DNA of 64,000 nt from Chelativorans sp. AA-79. Its GTDB lineage: Bacteria > Pseudomonadota > Alphaproteobacteria > Rhizobiales > Rhizobiaceae. The stretch spans positions 1,690,001-1,754,000 of the forward strand of contig NZ_CP120361.1 of assembly GCF_029457495.1 (NCBI RefSeq). The letters run 5' to 3'. The notes beneath the pieces were generated by a model. It worked only from the letters and a program-made list of their open reading frames with translations, did not search any database and was not told where the DNA came from. The first letter of the stretch is position 1. Each line of letters starts with the position of its first letter. A program made the position numbers and the translations under genes. Shown in pieces: positions 1 to 8,647 of this stretch.

Positions 1-306
1 CCTGATGATGACCAGACCTGTCAGCGTATGCAGGAGCGCGAGGCCGCCCACAAGGGCAAGCTTGGCCGAGAGCCAGCCCTCAAAGACGCCGCGGGCGAAA
101 ATGAGAGCGATGCCGGTGCCTATGGCTAGGAAGGCCGCCGGGGAAACAAGCGCCAGATAGGCGAAGCGCACCATCCGCTGCAACCGGAAGAGCTGGTCGG
201 CGTCCTTTACGTGAGCGCGCTGAACGTAAAGACCCGGCAGGCTGACGAGCCCCGCCATCCAGACGGCGATCGCGCCGATATGGACGAGCTTCAGCCATGC
301 GATCAA
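1..306 (-). CDS. CopD/HemJ-like integral membrane protein, 3' part cut by window edge
   Basis: The minus strand reads about 102 codons of a hydrophobic protein beginning IAWLKLVHIGAIAVWMAGL and containing SLPGLYVQRAH and three likely membrane helices. This resembles the CopD/HemJ family of small haem- or copper-related membrane proteins, where a helix-1 KxxHI motif followed by WMAGL is typical. There is no in-frame ATG. A TTG at 306-304 preceded by AAGGGGG at good spacing is the likely start. The gene runs off the left edge, so only its N-terminal part is seen. The family call is by recognition of pattern only; oxidase-cluster membrane proteins are similar. Confidence 0.6.
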   Translation of the reverse strand, partial: MIAWLKLVHIGAIAVWMAGLVSLPGLYVQRAHVKDADQLFRLQRMVRFAYLALVSPAAFLAIGTGIALIFARGVFEGWLSAKLALVGGLALLHTLTGLVIIR

Positions 307-434
307 GGCATGTCCCCCTTTTCACCATGAAAGGCATCCGCATCGGCAACTAAGTCACTAACCTACTCATTCAAGGGGAGTTGTTGCCGGAGGAGGAGTC
401 CGCGGCGGCCGCCGGGCCGCCGCCGCAGAGGGCG

Positions 435-545
435 TCATTGGTTCAGCGCGTTGCGCCAATAAGTTTCGACTTCGTTTTGCTCGATGGATCTGGTCTGGCT
501 TGGGTCGACGAAGTTCTCCTGAGCGACATTCGGAGCCTGCTCCAT
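435..545 (-). other. Orphan 3' fragment or tiny ORF next to the IS630 remnant
   Basis: One minus-strand frame reads 36 codons from an ATG at 545 and ends NEVETYWRNALNQ-stop at 437-435. The frame stays open further upstream into the IS630 remnant on the other strand, so this could be the tail of a gene cut off by the element. No family was recognised. Its composition looks more protein-like than the arginine-rich alternative frames over the same bases, but the region is short and this remains weak evidence. Confidence 0.2.
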
Positions 546-567
546 CGTCGCTTCGTCGACAGGCAGC

Positions 568-840
568 CGCGGGCGATGTCGAAATCCTCGACAATCTGGC
601 CCCACAAGAGCCCCAAGGCCGAAGCCGCCATCAAGGCGCGCGGCGCATGGATACTCTTCCTGCCGCCCTATAGCCCCGATCTCAATCCGATCGGAATGGC
701 TTTTCGCCGAGCTGAAGGCTCACCTTCGGGCACGCGCCATCCGCACCATCGACGGTCTCAGGAAGGCCATCGGCGACATCTGTGCCCTCTATTCACCCAC
801 AGAATGCCAGAACTACTTCAAAACCGCCGGATATGTCTGA
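568..840 (+). pseudogene. IS630-family transposase, C-terminal remnant
   Basis: The forward strand encodes the C-terminal DDE region of an IS630-type transposase, but in three successive frames. VEILDNLA is followed by a one-base shift near 600 into HKSPKAEAAIKARGAWILFL and PPYSPDLNPI, then another shift in a T run at 701-704 into FAELKAHLRARAIRTIDGL, ending QNYFKTAGYV-stop at 838-840. The third catalytic acidic residue (NPIE in the family) is read as NPIG here. The N-terminal two thirds and recognisable inverted repeats are absent, so this is a dead fragment. Confidence 0.85.
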
Positions 841-924
841 ATGCACGTTGCTCTAGTCCGCCGCCGAAAACGGTCGCCCCGCCGGAGGGCTGACCGACGC
901 GCGGATCACAGCGCTGATCATAGG

Positions 925-1397
925 TCAGTAAACAATGCCCGCTTCCCGGCAGAACTGCAGCGAGATGCGGGACGGATCGGCTGCGTTTCACCGCCGGGGT
1001 CTTCGCCGGGGGGAGCGCCCGCATCAGCGCCTTCGCCGGCAGGTTCCTGTTCGCCGCCGTCCGACGCTAAGCCGTCGATGTCGATGGTCAGCAGGTCACG
1101 ATCAATGACGGTCTCGCTTTCGGAGCGCGCATCCGGTGGCTCCCGCGCGGCCGATGGTTCGTCCCCCGCTTCTGCCGCCTCCGGTCGGTCCACGGCGGAG
1201 GGCGTCGTCTCTGGGGTGCTGGACGCTACTGTGGCGAAATCGTCCTCGGCAAGCTCGGCGCACCGCTCCAGGATGGCGGCCATGGTGTCGCGATTGCCGG
1301 TATCGAACTCCTGCTCGCCCAGATAGATGGGTTGAGCGAAGCTGGTTCCGGCGAGGCCGAAGAGCAGGACGAAGGATAGCTGGACAAGGCGCGACAT
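925..1397 (-). pseudogene. Small secreted protein of the dehydrogenase cluster, probably frameshifted
   Basis: The protein starts with a clear Sec signal peptide (MSRLVQLSFVLLFGLAGTSFA) and an acidic, low-complexity, Pro/Glu/Ala-rich body of unknown function. The original frame ends at 918 in an unnatural tail. Shifting by one base near 960-985 gives ISLQFCREAGIVY-stop at 927-925, a much more protein-like C terminus, so one indel is inferred. It starts 11 bases after the cytochrome stop, with GAGGG as a ribosome site, and was probably co-transcribed with it. No homologous family was recognised. Confidence 0.45.
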
Positions 1398-1407
1398 AAG
1401 CTAGCCC

Positions 1408-2656
1408 TCAATGTTCGTTGGCAAGGTATTCGCGCATCTCCGCAATCTCCGACGCCGAAACGGAGCCCGCGTTCCTGTCCCCCGACTGGCGGAGGTAGGT
1501 CAGCAGGTCTGCGATCTGGTCGTCGGACAGCTTCCAGGCGAATGGCGGCATGGCAAGCACGCTTGGCGCCGCCTCTGTCGGTTGCGCGCGGGCGCCCCCG
1601 AGAATGATACGGATTGCTGTCGACGGGTCTTCGGCAAGCACCTTGTTCGAGGTTTCGAGCGGGGCAAAGAAATTGGGGACGCCCGAACGATCGGCCGCGT
1701 GGCAGGCCGCGTAGTTGTCGAAGTAGATGCCTTCCCCGGTCTCTACACGCGCGACGTCGGGCTGGTCTTGTTCCTCCCGCGGGTCGTCCTCGAGGCTCTT
1801 GAGGTACGTAGCGATCGCTTCCAGATCGTCCTCGTGCAGGAACTGCGTGGCGATGGCGACCACCTCGCCCATACGCTGCATGGGAGCGGTATGTCTGGCG
1901 CGCCCGTCTCCCAGGAACTCGACGATGTCGCTGTGCTCCCAGTCGACGATACCGCCGTTCTCGCCGCCGAGGATGTTCGGCGCGAACCAATTCTCCAGAA
2001 CGCCGCCGCGCAGATACTCGTCGTCGTCGGCGGCGCCGAGCGCATTCTTGCCCGTGTGGCAGCCGCCGCAATGAAGAGGCCCATCAACAAGATAGCGACC
2101 CCGATTCCATTCCTCCGACCTCTCGGGGCTCGCCACGAACTCCTCGTCGTCGAAGAATAACAGTTTCCAGCCCCACACGGATTGCCGGATACTCAGGGGG
2201 AAGGGGAGATCGTTCTCCGGCAACTCCGACCTAACTGGTTCGAGCGTGCGCAAGTAGGCATAGATCGCATCCGTATCTTCCCGCGTCATCAGCGTGAAAT
2301 AGGGATAGGGCATTGCTGGATAGAGGTGGCGCTCCTCCCGATCGATACCCTCGTTGAGCGCGTTGAAGAAGTCTTCGCGCGACCAGCGACCGAGACCCGT
2401 TTCCTCGTCGGGCGTCAGGTTGGATGAATAGATTGTGCCGAACGGGGTCTCCAGCCCCCGTCCACCGGCAAAAGGCCGGCCGTCATTTTCAAGGTCGGTG
2501 TGGCAAGCCATCAGCCGCCGGCGGTCGTCAGATAGCGGCCGCGTTCCACCTGCGAGTATGAGAGCTCCTGTGCCTGGGCCGCGTCCGCGCTGAATAACAG
2601 CCCCCCGAGCCCGACGGCCGTAGCGATGGAGAGGAATGTGCGCTTGGACGACCTCA
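1408..2656 (-). pseudogene. Multihaem cytochrome c subunit of a membrane-bound dehydrogenase, degenerate
   Basis: This resembles the about 400-450 residue cytochrome c subunit that takes electrons from GMC-type alcohol or gluconate dehydrogenases in the periplasm. The natural start at 2656 (MRSSKRTFLSIATAVGLGG, signal peptide) overlaps the GMC stop by four bases (ATGA). Its frame hits TGA near 2520 after RGRYLTTAGG; a shifted frame resumes at MACHTDLENDGRPFAGG. The three CxxCH haem sites read LMACH (first Cys lost at the frameshift), CGGCH (intact) and YAACH (first Cys changed to Tyr). Two of three haem attachment sites are therefore compromised, so the gene is very unlikely to work. Confidence 0.85.
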
Positions 2657-3222
2657 TGTCTGCACCAGTGGATCGCGTTGGCGGAGGTATTGGTTGATGA
2701 TGGCGTCAACCGACCAGTGGGCCAGAGCTCCGACCGTGCCGGTGGGATTGTATCCGGCGTTTTGGGGGAACAGACCGGCACCTGTCACAAACAGGTTCGG
2801 TAGGTCCCAACTCTGGCAGTAGCGGTTGACTGCACTCGTCGTGGGGTCCGTTCCCATGATCGTCCCGCCAGTGTGTGCGTCGTCTGGTAGGGCACCGAAT
2901 CGTACGAGCTGCGCCGCGCGTTGACCTTACCTCTCGTCCGCCCATTCCGCGTGCGATCTGCTCGGCGATGGGCGTTATATGCTGAGTCAGCCGCCGGTCG
3001 TTGAGCGTGAAATCATAGGTCATGCGCAAGAGCGGGCGCCCGTGGACGTCCGTGTAGGTCGGATCAAGATCGAGATAGTTGCTGCGGTGGGCCATTGATG
3101 CGCCGTGCACGCCGACGCTGGTGGTCTTGAGGAAGTTCTCGCGCACCGCGCGCTTCCATCGGCTGCCCCAGTTAGGAAGGCCATCGGGGACGGGGTGGCT
3201 CTCGAACCTCCGATCGCGTTTT
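2654..3222 (-). pseudogene. GMC-family dehydrogenase flavoprotein, C-terminal remnant with frameshift
   Basis: Only the C-terminal third of a GMC oxidoreductase (gluconate or sorbitol dehydrogenase type) is left. One frame reads PNWGSRWKRAVRENFLKTTS, GASMAHRSNYLDLDPTYTD and ITPIAEQIARGMG. After an indel around 2870-2945 the next frame reads THTGGTIMGTDPTTSAVNRY and the conserved GAGLFPQNAGYNPTGT region, ending at 2654. The FAD-binding N terminus is missing: gamma-subunit sequence runs directly into it near 3200-3225, so a deletion of more than 1 kb is inferred. The stop overlaps the cytochrome start, as in intact operons. Confidence 0.85.
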
Positions 3223-3223
3223 T

Positions 3224-3769
3224 TCAGAGGAGGTCGAAGAAGGTTTTCGCCGAGACGCCGTCGAACTCGATCCTTTCCTCGTCCAGGCCGGTGAGGACCT
3301 CGTCCTGTCGCTCTGCCGGGAGTTCAACGAAGGGAGAGTCATGCTCGGTGCGGCAATACGCATCCAGTTCCGCGAGCGCGAGCCTGTAGAGCATCGCCGG
3401 CGGGTGTTCGCTCTGGTAGCCCTGCGTCGCGGCGGCTTCGCCTAACGGCCCCTTCATATACCAGTGCTGGCCACGCCCGTAGAAGCCGGCCATCTGCCGG
3501 TCCAGGAAGGTCACGACGTCGGCTTCCGTGGCGCCCGGCCCGTCGTCGTCGCTGGGAATCAGCCGGGCGCGGATCGCTGCGACGGCCGCGCGTTCGTCCC
3601 GAGTGAAAAAGCGATCGTGGTTGGTTCCGAAATAAGGAGTTTCTCCCTTCAGGGGCGACCACGGCATTCCCTTGCCACGACCGTATTCCGCGGCAAGCAA
3701 GCTAGGTGGTACCGCGAAAGCTGTGCTCCCAAGAAGCAAGAACTGCAGCACGCGGCGTTGAGTTTGCAA
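3224..3769 (-). pseudogene. Gluconate 2-dehydrogenase subunit 3 (gamma) family protein, truncated
   Basis: The product begins with a twin-arginine-like leader (MQTQRRVLQFLLLGSTAFA) followed by a region typical of the gamma subunit of membrane-bound gluconate-type dehydrogenases, including GRGKGMPWSPLKG and HWYMKGPLGEAAATQGYQ. The frame stops after AKTFFDLL at a TGA; the family normally continues with an ENAIEG-like stretch, and KNAIG is still visible directly behind the stop. The sequence then joins the flavoprotein remnant. The gene therefore lost its C terminus through a nonsense change and the deletion next to it. Confidence 0.75.
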
Positions 3770-4133
3770 ACAAGAAACATCCTCTCTTCCCGGGGCATAA
3801 CCGGAGATATGGAGGTTCGTTCCTCTTCCCCACCCAAAAAATGGCTAGACGATCCGCTAAAAGGCTGGCCTGCACCGACAGGTCCTGCACTCGGACCCGT
3901 TGCGGAACCAACACACGCGCCAAGATGCCAGAGGCGGCGGCATTCCGAAATCTATGACTCTACTGCCAAGCAGGTCTTTGCCGCCCACGCGGCAGTGGCG
4001 GACGCGAAGGACCGAGCCGGAGGATGTCGTTGCAGCCATCTGGCGGAGTGACCGAGCCGGACTGCCCATTGCGCAGGCTGCACGCGCCGACGCGACGGCT
4101 TTTGCCGCATGACGGCAGGAGAAACCCTTGGGG
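3770..4133. other. Gene-free stretch between dehydrogenase remnant and IS3 remnant
   Basis: No convincing gene was found here. The first hundred bases may have carried the promoter of the dehydrogenase operon, since its gamma-subunit gene starts at 3769 and reads leftward. A forward frame ending at 4112 contains TEPEDVVAAIWRS, which could be the tail of an eroded gene, but it is too short to name. The stretch sits between two damaged units and is probably deletion debris. Confidence 0.4.
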
Positions 4134-4760
4134 TTAGATCGAGGCCCAGAAACACTTTGACTGAGCCGCGAGTTTTTCGCTTCGCCCGTAGGACCCGCCG
4201 GAATGGCGGAGCCCGCCCAGGCGCCGGCAAAGGCGTAAGCCAGCCGCAAGGGAACTGCTGCTTGTTTTGTTGCCGATCACGCTGTGCGGGCGGACAGTGG
4301 TGTAGTCCTTGCGCCATTCCTCCATCTTTGAGCGGGCATCGTCAAGGCTGAGGAACCAGTGGGCGTTGAGGCATTCGGCCCGGAACTTGCCATTGGACGA
4401 CTCGATGAAGGCGTTGTCCGTGGGCTTTCCGGGGCGGGAGAAGTCGAGCTCCACACCGCGCTGATAGGCCCACAAGCCGGCGCCGGCGGCAGGCCTTAGA
4501 GCTTTCGCTTGAGAACGTCCTGCAGCATCGCCGTGTCGAGCGACAGGTCCGCCACGATCTTCTTCACCCGGGTGTTCTCGTCCTCGAGTGACGCATGCGC
4601 TTCACCTCCGACGGCGTCAGCCCGCCGTAGCGCTTGCGCCAATTATAGAACGTGGCGTCGGAGATGCCGGCCTTGCGACAGACCTCCGCCACCGGCGTGC
4701 ACTCATCGCCTGGCGCAGGATGAAGGCGATTTGCGCTTCCGAGGACTTCGACTTCTTCAT
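4134..4760 (-). mobile_element. IS3-family insertion sequence remnant (orfA plus C-terminal orfB fragment)
   Basis: OrfA (4760 to 4496) starts MKKSKSSEAQIAFILRQA, then needs a one-base shift to read CTPVAEVCRKAGISDATFYN (the HTH) and a second shift after VKRMRH to read the rest of the family's leucine-zipper end. OrfB is represented only by its C terminus (from about 4475): LDFSRPGKPTDNAFIESSNG, AECLNAHWFLSLDDA and VRPHSVIGNK, then another frameshift. The integrase core with the first two catalytic Asp residues, about 600 bases, is deleted. Terminal inverted repeats were not resolved. The element is dead. Confidence 0.85.
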
Positions 4761-4846
4761 GGAATTCTCCCTCTCGCAATCCGCGGATCATAATCTGGAA
4801 AATTCAGCTCCGAACCGGTCCGAAAAGCGGGGAGCAGGCAGGACGC

Positions 4847-4874
4847 TTGACTTTCTTGTCTTATGGTATGACAA
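4847..4874 (+). promoter_or_regulatory. Probable dctP promoter with GntR/FadR-type operator
   Basis: TTGACT at 4847-4852 could be a -35 element. It is followed by a 19-base imperfect palindrome at 4856-4874, TTGTCTTATGGTATGACAA, with TTGTC/GACAA arms. The right part, TGGTATGACAA, fits the FadR-subfamily consensus TNGT-N3-ACNA exactly. It lies about 32 bases upstream of the DctP start. A FadR-type GntR regulator is encoded at 8648 behind the operon, making it the obvious candidate to bind here as a repressor. Binding is inferred, not shown. Confidence 0.55.
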
Positions 4875-4905
4875 ATGAGAGTGGATGTGAAAGGGAGGAT
4901 ATTCC

Positions 4906-5895
4906 ATGTTCAAATCACTTTTGACGACCTGTGCCTTACTCGGCCTCGCAACGGCACCGGCGATCGCGCAGGACACAAAGACGATCCGCTTTGGCTTCTC
5001 ATCGGTGAAGGATCTGGAAAACGACAATGGCGCTGCGGCCATCCTGTTCGAGCAGTACGTCGAGACCCACAGCGACACGCTCGAAGTGGAGATATATGGC
5101 TCGAGCGAGATTGGTGACGATCAGGACGTGATCCAAGCCCTGCAACTGGGTTCGGGCGCGACGATGCATATCGGCGGCACCGCGACCTACAATACCTTTG
5201 TCCCGAGGGCTGGCGTTCTCGATCTGCCGTTCCTGTGGACGGACTATGCCCACGCCGGACGGGCGCTCGACGGGGATGCCGGTGCGGAACTGGCCGCCGA
5301 TTTCGAACAGGCCGGTTTCAAGGTTCTGGGCTATGGATTTTCCTGGGGCTACCGCAACGTCGTGACCAACGGTGTGGCGGTGACCGAGCCCGAAGATCTC
5401 AAGGGACTGAAACTGCGTACCATTCAGTCGCCGATCTATGTCGCGGCGCTCAACGCCATGGGCGCGAACGCGACCCCGATGGGCTTTGACGAAGTCTATA
5501 CTGCTTTGCAGACCAAAGTACTCGACGGTTTCGAGCACGCCGCCTCGATGGTCTATTCCTCAAAACTCTACGAAGTGACGGATCATGTGGCTCTGACACG
5601 GCACCTGTTCGGCCCCACGGTCATGACCTACTCGCTGCCGCTCTGGAATCAGCTGGCCGAAGAGGAACGCCAAGTCGTTCAGGACGCCGCCGACTTCGCG
5701 CTCGAAATTGCCCGGGCCATGGCGCCGGGTCGCGAGCAGGAGGCTCTCGACAAGCTGGTGGAAGAAGGGATGACGATCACCGAGGTCGACACCAGTCCAT
5801 TCATGGAAGCTGCTCAGCCGCTGCAGGATGAACTTGCGGGCACGATCGACGCTTCTGATCTGCTCGAACAGATTAGGGCCGCTGCTGAACAATAG
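4906..5895 (+). CDS. dctP: TRAP transporter substrate-binding protein, DctP family
   Basis: This 329-residue periplasmic protein captures an organic acid for the TRAP permease encoded next to it. The Sec signal peptide is MFKSLLTTCALLGLATAPAIA. Family features are DLPFLWTDYAHAGRAL, the conserved arginine segment DLKGLKLRTIQSP that usually binds the substrate carboxylate, and DGFEHAASMVYSSKLYEVTD. GGGAGGA lies ahead of the ATG. The dctQ and dctM genes follow on the same strand, with a hairpin between dctP and dctQ. Sugar acids and small dicarboxylates are both possible substrates. Confidence 0.93.
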   Translation: MFKSLLTTCALLGLATAPAIAQDTKTIRFGFSSVKDLENDNGAAAILFEQYVETHSDTLEVEIYGSSEIGDDQDVIQALQLGSGATMHIGGTATYNTFVPRAGVLDLPFLWTDYAHAGRALDGDAGAELAADFEQAGFKVLGYGFSWGYRNVVTNGVAVTEPEDLKGLKLRTIQSPIYVAALNAMGANATPMGFDEVYTALQTKVLDGFEHAASMVYSSKLYEVTDHVALTRHLFGPTVMTYSLPLWNQLAEEERQVVQDAADFALEIARAMAPGREQEALDKLVEEGMTITEVDTSPFMEAAQPLQDELAGTIDASDLLEQIRAAAEQ

Positions 5896-5906
5896 GCTGC
5901 GGTGAT

Positions 5907-5935
5907 CGGACGGCCTGTCGCGTGCGGGCCGTCCG
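5907..5935 (+). terminator. Intra-operon hairpin after dctP
   Basis: A perfect 9-base stem CGGACGGCC / GGCCGTCCG with an 11-base loop lies 12 bases after the dctP stop and ends 22 bases before the dctQ start. It is followed by TCTT but no long T run. Such a hairpin commonly protects the upstream binding-protein mRNA from 3' decay or partly terminates, giving more binding protein than permease. That role is inferred. Confidence 0.6.
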
Positions 5936-5957
5936 GTCTTGCCTCAGGGAGGGTATC

Positions 5958-6449
5958 ATGACCCGTATGCTCGACGGCATTGATCGGCTGGTCGAAGCGC
6001 TTGTCGTCATTTGCTTTGGTGCCATCGTCCTTGTGGGCGCGGCACAAGTGTTCAACCGGTATTTCTTCAACTTCTCACTTAGCTGGAGCGAAGAGTTTCA
6101 GCGCTACGGCCAGATCTGGATGATCTTTCTGGCGATCCCCGTCGCCTACCGTCGAGGCATGCACATCGGCATGGAGACCCTGCACCCGATTCTATCGGAC
6201 ACGGGCCGCCGTGTCTTTCTCGCCGTTGTCGATATTCTCTGGCTCGCGCTGGCCGTAGCGATGCTGACCGGACTTGAGCGTCTGGTCCAGGTCCTGCAAA
6301 TGCAACGAAGTCCCGGCCTGGGGCTGCCCATGCACTGGGTGTATGGCGGCATGATCCTGGGGGCGCTTTATATGGCGTTCGTCGCCGTGCGCCGACTGGC
6401 CGCCAACGCCATGGGCCAGAATCCCGATCGCAGAATCGAGCAGGCGTAA
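5958..6449 (+). CDS. dctQ: TRAP transporter small permease subunit, DctQ family
   Basis: The product is 163 residues with four hydrophobic segments, the expected topology of the small TRAP membrane subunit that pairs with DctM. The family-typical SWSEEFQRYGQIWMIFLA follows helix 2, then GMHIGMETL. I chose the ATG at 5958 because AGGGAGGG precedes it; an in-frame GTG at 5922 lies inside the dctP hairpin. The dctM gene begins five bases after the stop. Confidence 0.9.
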   Translation: MTRMLDGIDRLVEALVVICFGAIVLVGAAQVFNRYFFNFSLSWSEEFQRYGQIWMIFLAIPVAYRRGMHIGMETLHPILSDTGRRVFLAVVDILWLALAVAMLTGLERLVQVLQMQRSPGLGLPMHWVYGGMILGALYMAFVAVRRLAANAMGQNPDRRIEQA

Positions 6450-6454
6450 GCATC

Positions 6455-7750
6455 ATGATGCTAATCGTCCTGTTTGCCGTCCTCCTGGCGCTTATCTTTC
6501 TGGGCGTTCCGATCATCCTGACGCTGGGCCTGATCGGCCTTGGCGGGATCCTGCTCGTTCCTGAACTGGTTCTGGCGCTCTACCCCCAAAAAATGTTTTC
6601 AACCCTCGACTCCTTCAGCCTCCTGGCCCTGCCTTATTTTATCCTGGCCGGCGAGCTCATGCTGCGCGGGGGGATCAGCAGGAAGCTCGTGGATTTCGCC
6701 GAGACCGTGGTCGGTCATTTGAGGGGCGGGCTGGCCCAGGCCAACATCGTCGCCAGTATGGTGTTTTCCGGCGTTTCGGGATCCTCCACTGCCGACACCT
6801 CTGCGATCGGCTCGGTGCTTATCCCGGCGATGAAGGAAAAGGGCTACAAGGCCGGATATGCCGCAGCGATCACCGCAACCAGCGGCACGATCGGCGCCAT
6901 CATCCCTCCCTCCATGACCATGATCGTTTATGGCGCGCTGGCCAATGTCTCGGTGGGCGGGCTGTTCTTGGGCGGCATTGTCCCGGGAATCCTGATCGGT
7001 CTGGCGCTGATGGGTGTCGTTTATATCCAATCGCGCTCCGCGTCCCGATATCCGGAGATGCAGACCGGCGACGGCCAGTTCTCGGCGCGGGCGGTGCTGA
7101 GAGCCTCGCTCAAGGTCTGGGCGGCGCTGCTTGCGCCCCTTATCATTGTGGGCGGAATTCTGGGCGGCGTGTTCACGGCGACCGAGGCCGGGGTGGTGGC
7201 CTGCGTTTATTCTTTCCTGATCTCGTTCTTCGTCTACCGCACCATCCGGCTTGCCGATCTGCCCCGCATATTGCTCGCCGCCGCGATGACCACTTGCATG
7301 GTCTCGGGCATCATCGCGCTGGCGGGCGGGTTCGGCTGGCTGCTGGCCTATCTCAACTTCAACAAGGTCGTGCTGTCCACGATTCTCGGCCTCACCGATG
7401 AACCGATGGTCGTTTTCGCGCTGCTCATGGCGGCCATGCTGGTGCTGACTATGTTCGTGGACAGCATGGCCGTGCTCATCATCATGGTGCCGTTGGCCGT
7501 CTATATCGGCCAGACTTTTGGTCTCGATCAGTTCCAGCTCGGCGTGGCGCTGGTCATGGCCACCCAGATCGGCTCGACAACGCCGCCGGTCGCCGTGCTG
7601 CTGTTTGTGGCCTCCAGCATCGCCAAGTGCCGGTACAGCGAGACCGTGCGCTTCGTCTGGCCGTTCATCGCCGCCGAAATCCTGGTGCTGGTGCTCGTCA
7701 TGCTCTTCAAGCCGCTTGCCAGCGCGATCCCGCAATGGGCTCTCGGCTAA
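6455..7750 (+). CDS. dctM: TRAP transporter large permease subunit, DctM family
   Basis: This 431-residue, about 12-helix protein is the ion-coupled transport subunit of the TRAP system. Hallmarks are FSGVSGSSTADTSAIGS, the IPPSMTMIVYG loop, GGVFTATEAGVVA and ATQIGSTTPPVAVLLF. Its length is normal for the family. It is translated directly behind dctQ. An SDR gene starts 32 bases after its stop and is likely in the same transcript. Confidence 0.94.
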   Translation: MMLIVLFAVLLALIFLGVPIILTLGLIGLGGILLVPELVLALYPQKMFSTLDSFSLLALPYFILAGELMLRGGISRKLVDFAETVVGHLRGGLAQANIVASMVFSGVSGSSTADTSAIGSVLIPAMKEKGYKAGYAAAITATSGTIGAIIPPSMTMIVYGALANVSVGGLFLGGIVPGILIGLALMGVVYIQSRSASRYPEMQTGDGQFSARAVLRASLKVWAALLAPLIIVGGILGGVFTATEAGVVACVYSFLISFFVYRTIRLADLPRILLAAAMTTCMVSGIIALAGGFGWLLAYLNFNKVVLSTILGLTDEPMVVFALLMAAMLVLTMFVDSMAVLIIMVPLAVYIGQTFGLDQFQLGVALVMATQIGSTTPPVAVLLFVASSIAKCRYSETVRFVWPFIAAEILVLVLVMLFKPLASAIPQWALG

Positions 7751-7782
7751 CAGATCAATCATACCCGCAAAAGGAAAGTTGG

Positions 7783-8529
7783 ATGTATTCAGTTTCGGAC
7801 AAAGTTGCTCTCGTTACAGGTGGTTCGCGCGGAATCGGGCTCGCCTTGTGCCGCCGCATTCTTGAGCAAGGCGGCAAGGTCGGCGTGAACGGGCGCAACG
7901 AGACCGAAGATGCCTTTGGTTTGCAGCGCGAATTCGGTAATGACCGGGTGGCACTGATCTGGGGCGACGTTTCCAAGCCGGACGAGGCTATGCGGACAGT
8001 CGAGGAGGTGGCCAAGGCCTTCGGCCGGCTCGATGTACTGGTTCACGCCGCAGGCGGGCCGGCGCCGGGCAAGATCACCGAGCTCTCGCAAGCGGACTGG
8101 ATGGAGGCCTTTGACATACACGTGCATCCCGTCTTTCACCTGTTCAAAGCTGCGCACCCTCATCTCAAGAAGGAAGGCGGTGCGGTGGTGCTGGTGTCTT
8201 CGGTTGCCGGGTTGCGCGGATGCCCCGGCACAGTGGCATACCAGACCGTCAAGGGTGCTCTGATCCCGCTGGCCCGCGCGTTGGCATTCGATCACGGCCC
8301 GGAAAACATCCGCGTCAACGTGATTGCGCCCGGAATCATCCGCACCCGATTCCATGAGGCCATGACCGAGGAGGCCAAGACTCACAATATCGGCAGCCGC
8401 ATTCCGTTGCGCCGGGAGGGCACGGTCGAGGACGTGGCGCGGGCAATTCTGGAACTGATCGAGAATGATTTCATCACGGGAGAGGTGCTCACCATTGATG
8501 GCGGCATGTCGATGCGGGTGACCGGCTGA
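7783..8529 (+). CDS. Short-chain dehydrogenase/reductase
   Basis: The 248-residue protein is a classical SDR: TGGSRGIG cofactor motif near residue 15, NxAG-equivalent HAAGG, and the YxxxK catalytic pair in VAYQTVKGAL after a serine in VLVSSVAG. The start at 7783 has AAGGAAAG before it and gives the usual short N terminus. Its position between dctM and a GntR regulator suggests it oxidises the hydroxyl group of the acid imported by the TRAP system. The substrate is not known. Confidence 0.9.
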   Translation: MYSVSDKVALVTGGSRGIGLALCRRILEQGGKVGVNGRNETEDAFGLQREFGNDRVALIWGDVSKPDEAMRTVEEVAKAFGRLDVLVHAAGGPAPGKITELSQADWMEAFDIHVHPVFHLFKAAHPHLKKEGGAVVLVSSVAGLRGCPGTVAYQTVKGALIPLARALAFDHGPENIRVNVIAPGIIRTRFHEAMTEEAKTHNIGSRIPLRREGTVEDVARAILELIENDFITGEVLTIDGGMSMRVTG

Positions 8530-8647
8530 AGAGAAATCACAGTTGCTTTGCGCCCTCCGATCTACTCTATAGGCTCGCGGACTTGGTGTTTTCGGACCTG
8601 GCGCGTAAGTCGCGACGCTCGCGCGGCGTCGTCAACAAGGAAGAGCA

